This document shows positions 63,701 to 64,000 of a DNA stretch of 64,000 nt, in pieces. The DNA comes from Corynebacterium aquatimens. GTDB taxonomy: Bacteria > Actinomycetota > Actinomycetes > Mycobacteriales > Mycobacteriaceae. Where the stretch lies: positions 2,460,397-2,524,396 of the forward strand of contig NZ_CP046980.1 in the NCBI RefSeq assembly GCF_030408395.1, written 5' to 3'. The position numbers were made by a program, and so were the translations under genes. The first letter of the stretch is position 1; each line of letters begins with the position of its first letter. The notes beneath the pieces were generated by a model, which worked only from the letters and a program-made list of their open reading frames with translations, had not been told where the DNA came from and made no database searches.

Positions 63701-64000
63701 CTTTCCACAGTTTCTCCCCATGGATGGTTTCTGTGAGCAACCGCCACTTTCTGTGGATAACTACCGTTTCGGCGGTGCATAACTTTGTGAAGAACTAAAG
63801 AACCTGCAGTTCAGCGAGTTTTTCACAGCAGTTAGGGTTATCCACAGATGGGGACGTCGGTTGTGGATAACCTCGTCAGAAGTTATCCACAGTTGTGGAC
63901 TAAAGTGTGGATAGCAAGGTGACGGCACGATTTTGTCCACACCTGCCATGTGGATAGCGCATGGAGGGCGGGGCACGCGTGGGAAGACTGGAAGTAAAAC
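63701..64000. other. Origin of replication region (oriC) with DnaA boxes
   Basis: Exact DnaA boxes (TTATCCACA or its complement) lie at 63752-63760, 63838-63846, 63862-63870 and 63883-63891. One-mismatch boxes are at 63906-63914 (TGTGGATAG), 63933-63941 (TTGTCCACA) and 63949-63957 (TGTGGATAG). An A/T-rich stretch at 63780-63835 could be the unwinding element. The position next to rpmH and the parAB genes fits an actinobacterial oriC; dnaA itself must begin beyond the right edge. Confidence 0.9.

Overview
The window reads as a chromosomal segment of a high-GC actinobacterium of the genus Corynebacterium, or a close relative, ending at the replication origin. The main evidence is the right-hand gene order (cca, mutT4-like NUDIX, a large secreted protein, murJ with a pseudokinase tail, sigM, trxB, trxA, cwlM, then parB-parA-rsmG-yidC-yidD-rnpA-rpmH and a DnaA-box cluster). 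The fused trpCF, the brnFE exporter, the divergent aceB/aceA pair and parS sites in and near leuS and in trpCF agree with this. No rRNA, tRNA, insertion sequence, prophage or CRISPR array was found.

Layout. 1-3.9 kb: start of a DUF1846 gene and the glyoxylate shunt genes aceB and aceA. 3.8-26.4 kb: an old tandem duplication whose unit runs from the 3' end of aceA to the 3' end of leuS. Both copies carry a decayed GNAT gene, an antitoxin with a truncated VapC, rraA, an Fpg/Nei glycosylase, nnr (NAD(P)HX repair), an MFS transporter, one or two uncharacterised genes, two DUF202 membrane genes and an acuI-like oxidoreductase. The breakpoint is visible at 15.24-15.56 kb, where the last codons of a leuS copy abut the last codons of an aceA copy. 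The copies have drifted apart, except for an exactly identical 1,148-bp tract (4210-5357 = 16134-17281) that points to gene conversion. Each copy has its own changes: copy A carries a surface locus (integrin-like propeller plus collagen-like stalk, with a secreted partner) and an in-frame gene fusion, while copy B carries an extra VapBC module and a VanZ-like gene.

26-43 kb: leuS, a flavodoxin, a DUF1707 protein, an HNH nuclease, a TPM-domain protein, a dicarboxylate/amino acid symporter, a SdpI-like protein and the complete trpEGD-CF-BA operon, followed by a Rieske lipoprotein. 42.6-47 kb: two small tail-anchored secreted proteins, brnFE, a YqgE protein and the CCA-adding enzyme. 47-58.5 kb: the cell-envelope and redox cluster (NUDIX, secreted protein, a 6C-like RNA candidate, murJ, sigM, trxB, trxA, cwlM) and a Phd/RelE-type toxin-antitoxin pair. 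58.5-64 kb: partition and membrane-insertion operon and oriC.

The strongest unexplained signals are: (i) the 11-mer GCTTATCGACG, found by eye at least 15 times on either strand, in coding and non-coding DNA, where far fewer than one is expected; (ii) the diverged but locally homogenised tandem duplication; (iii) a perfect palindrome shared by the sigM upstream region and an uncharacterised gene; and (iv) the surface adhesin locus inserted at the duplication joint. All counts and identities were made by eye from the sequence.
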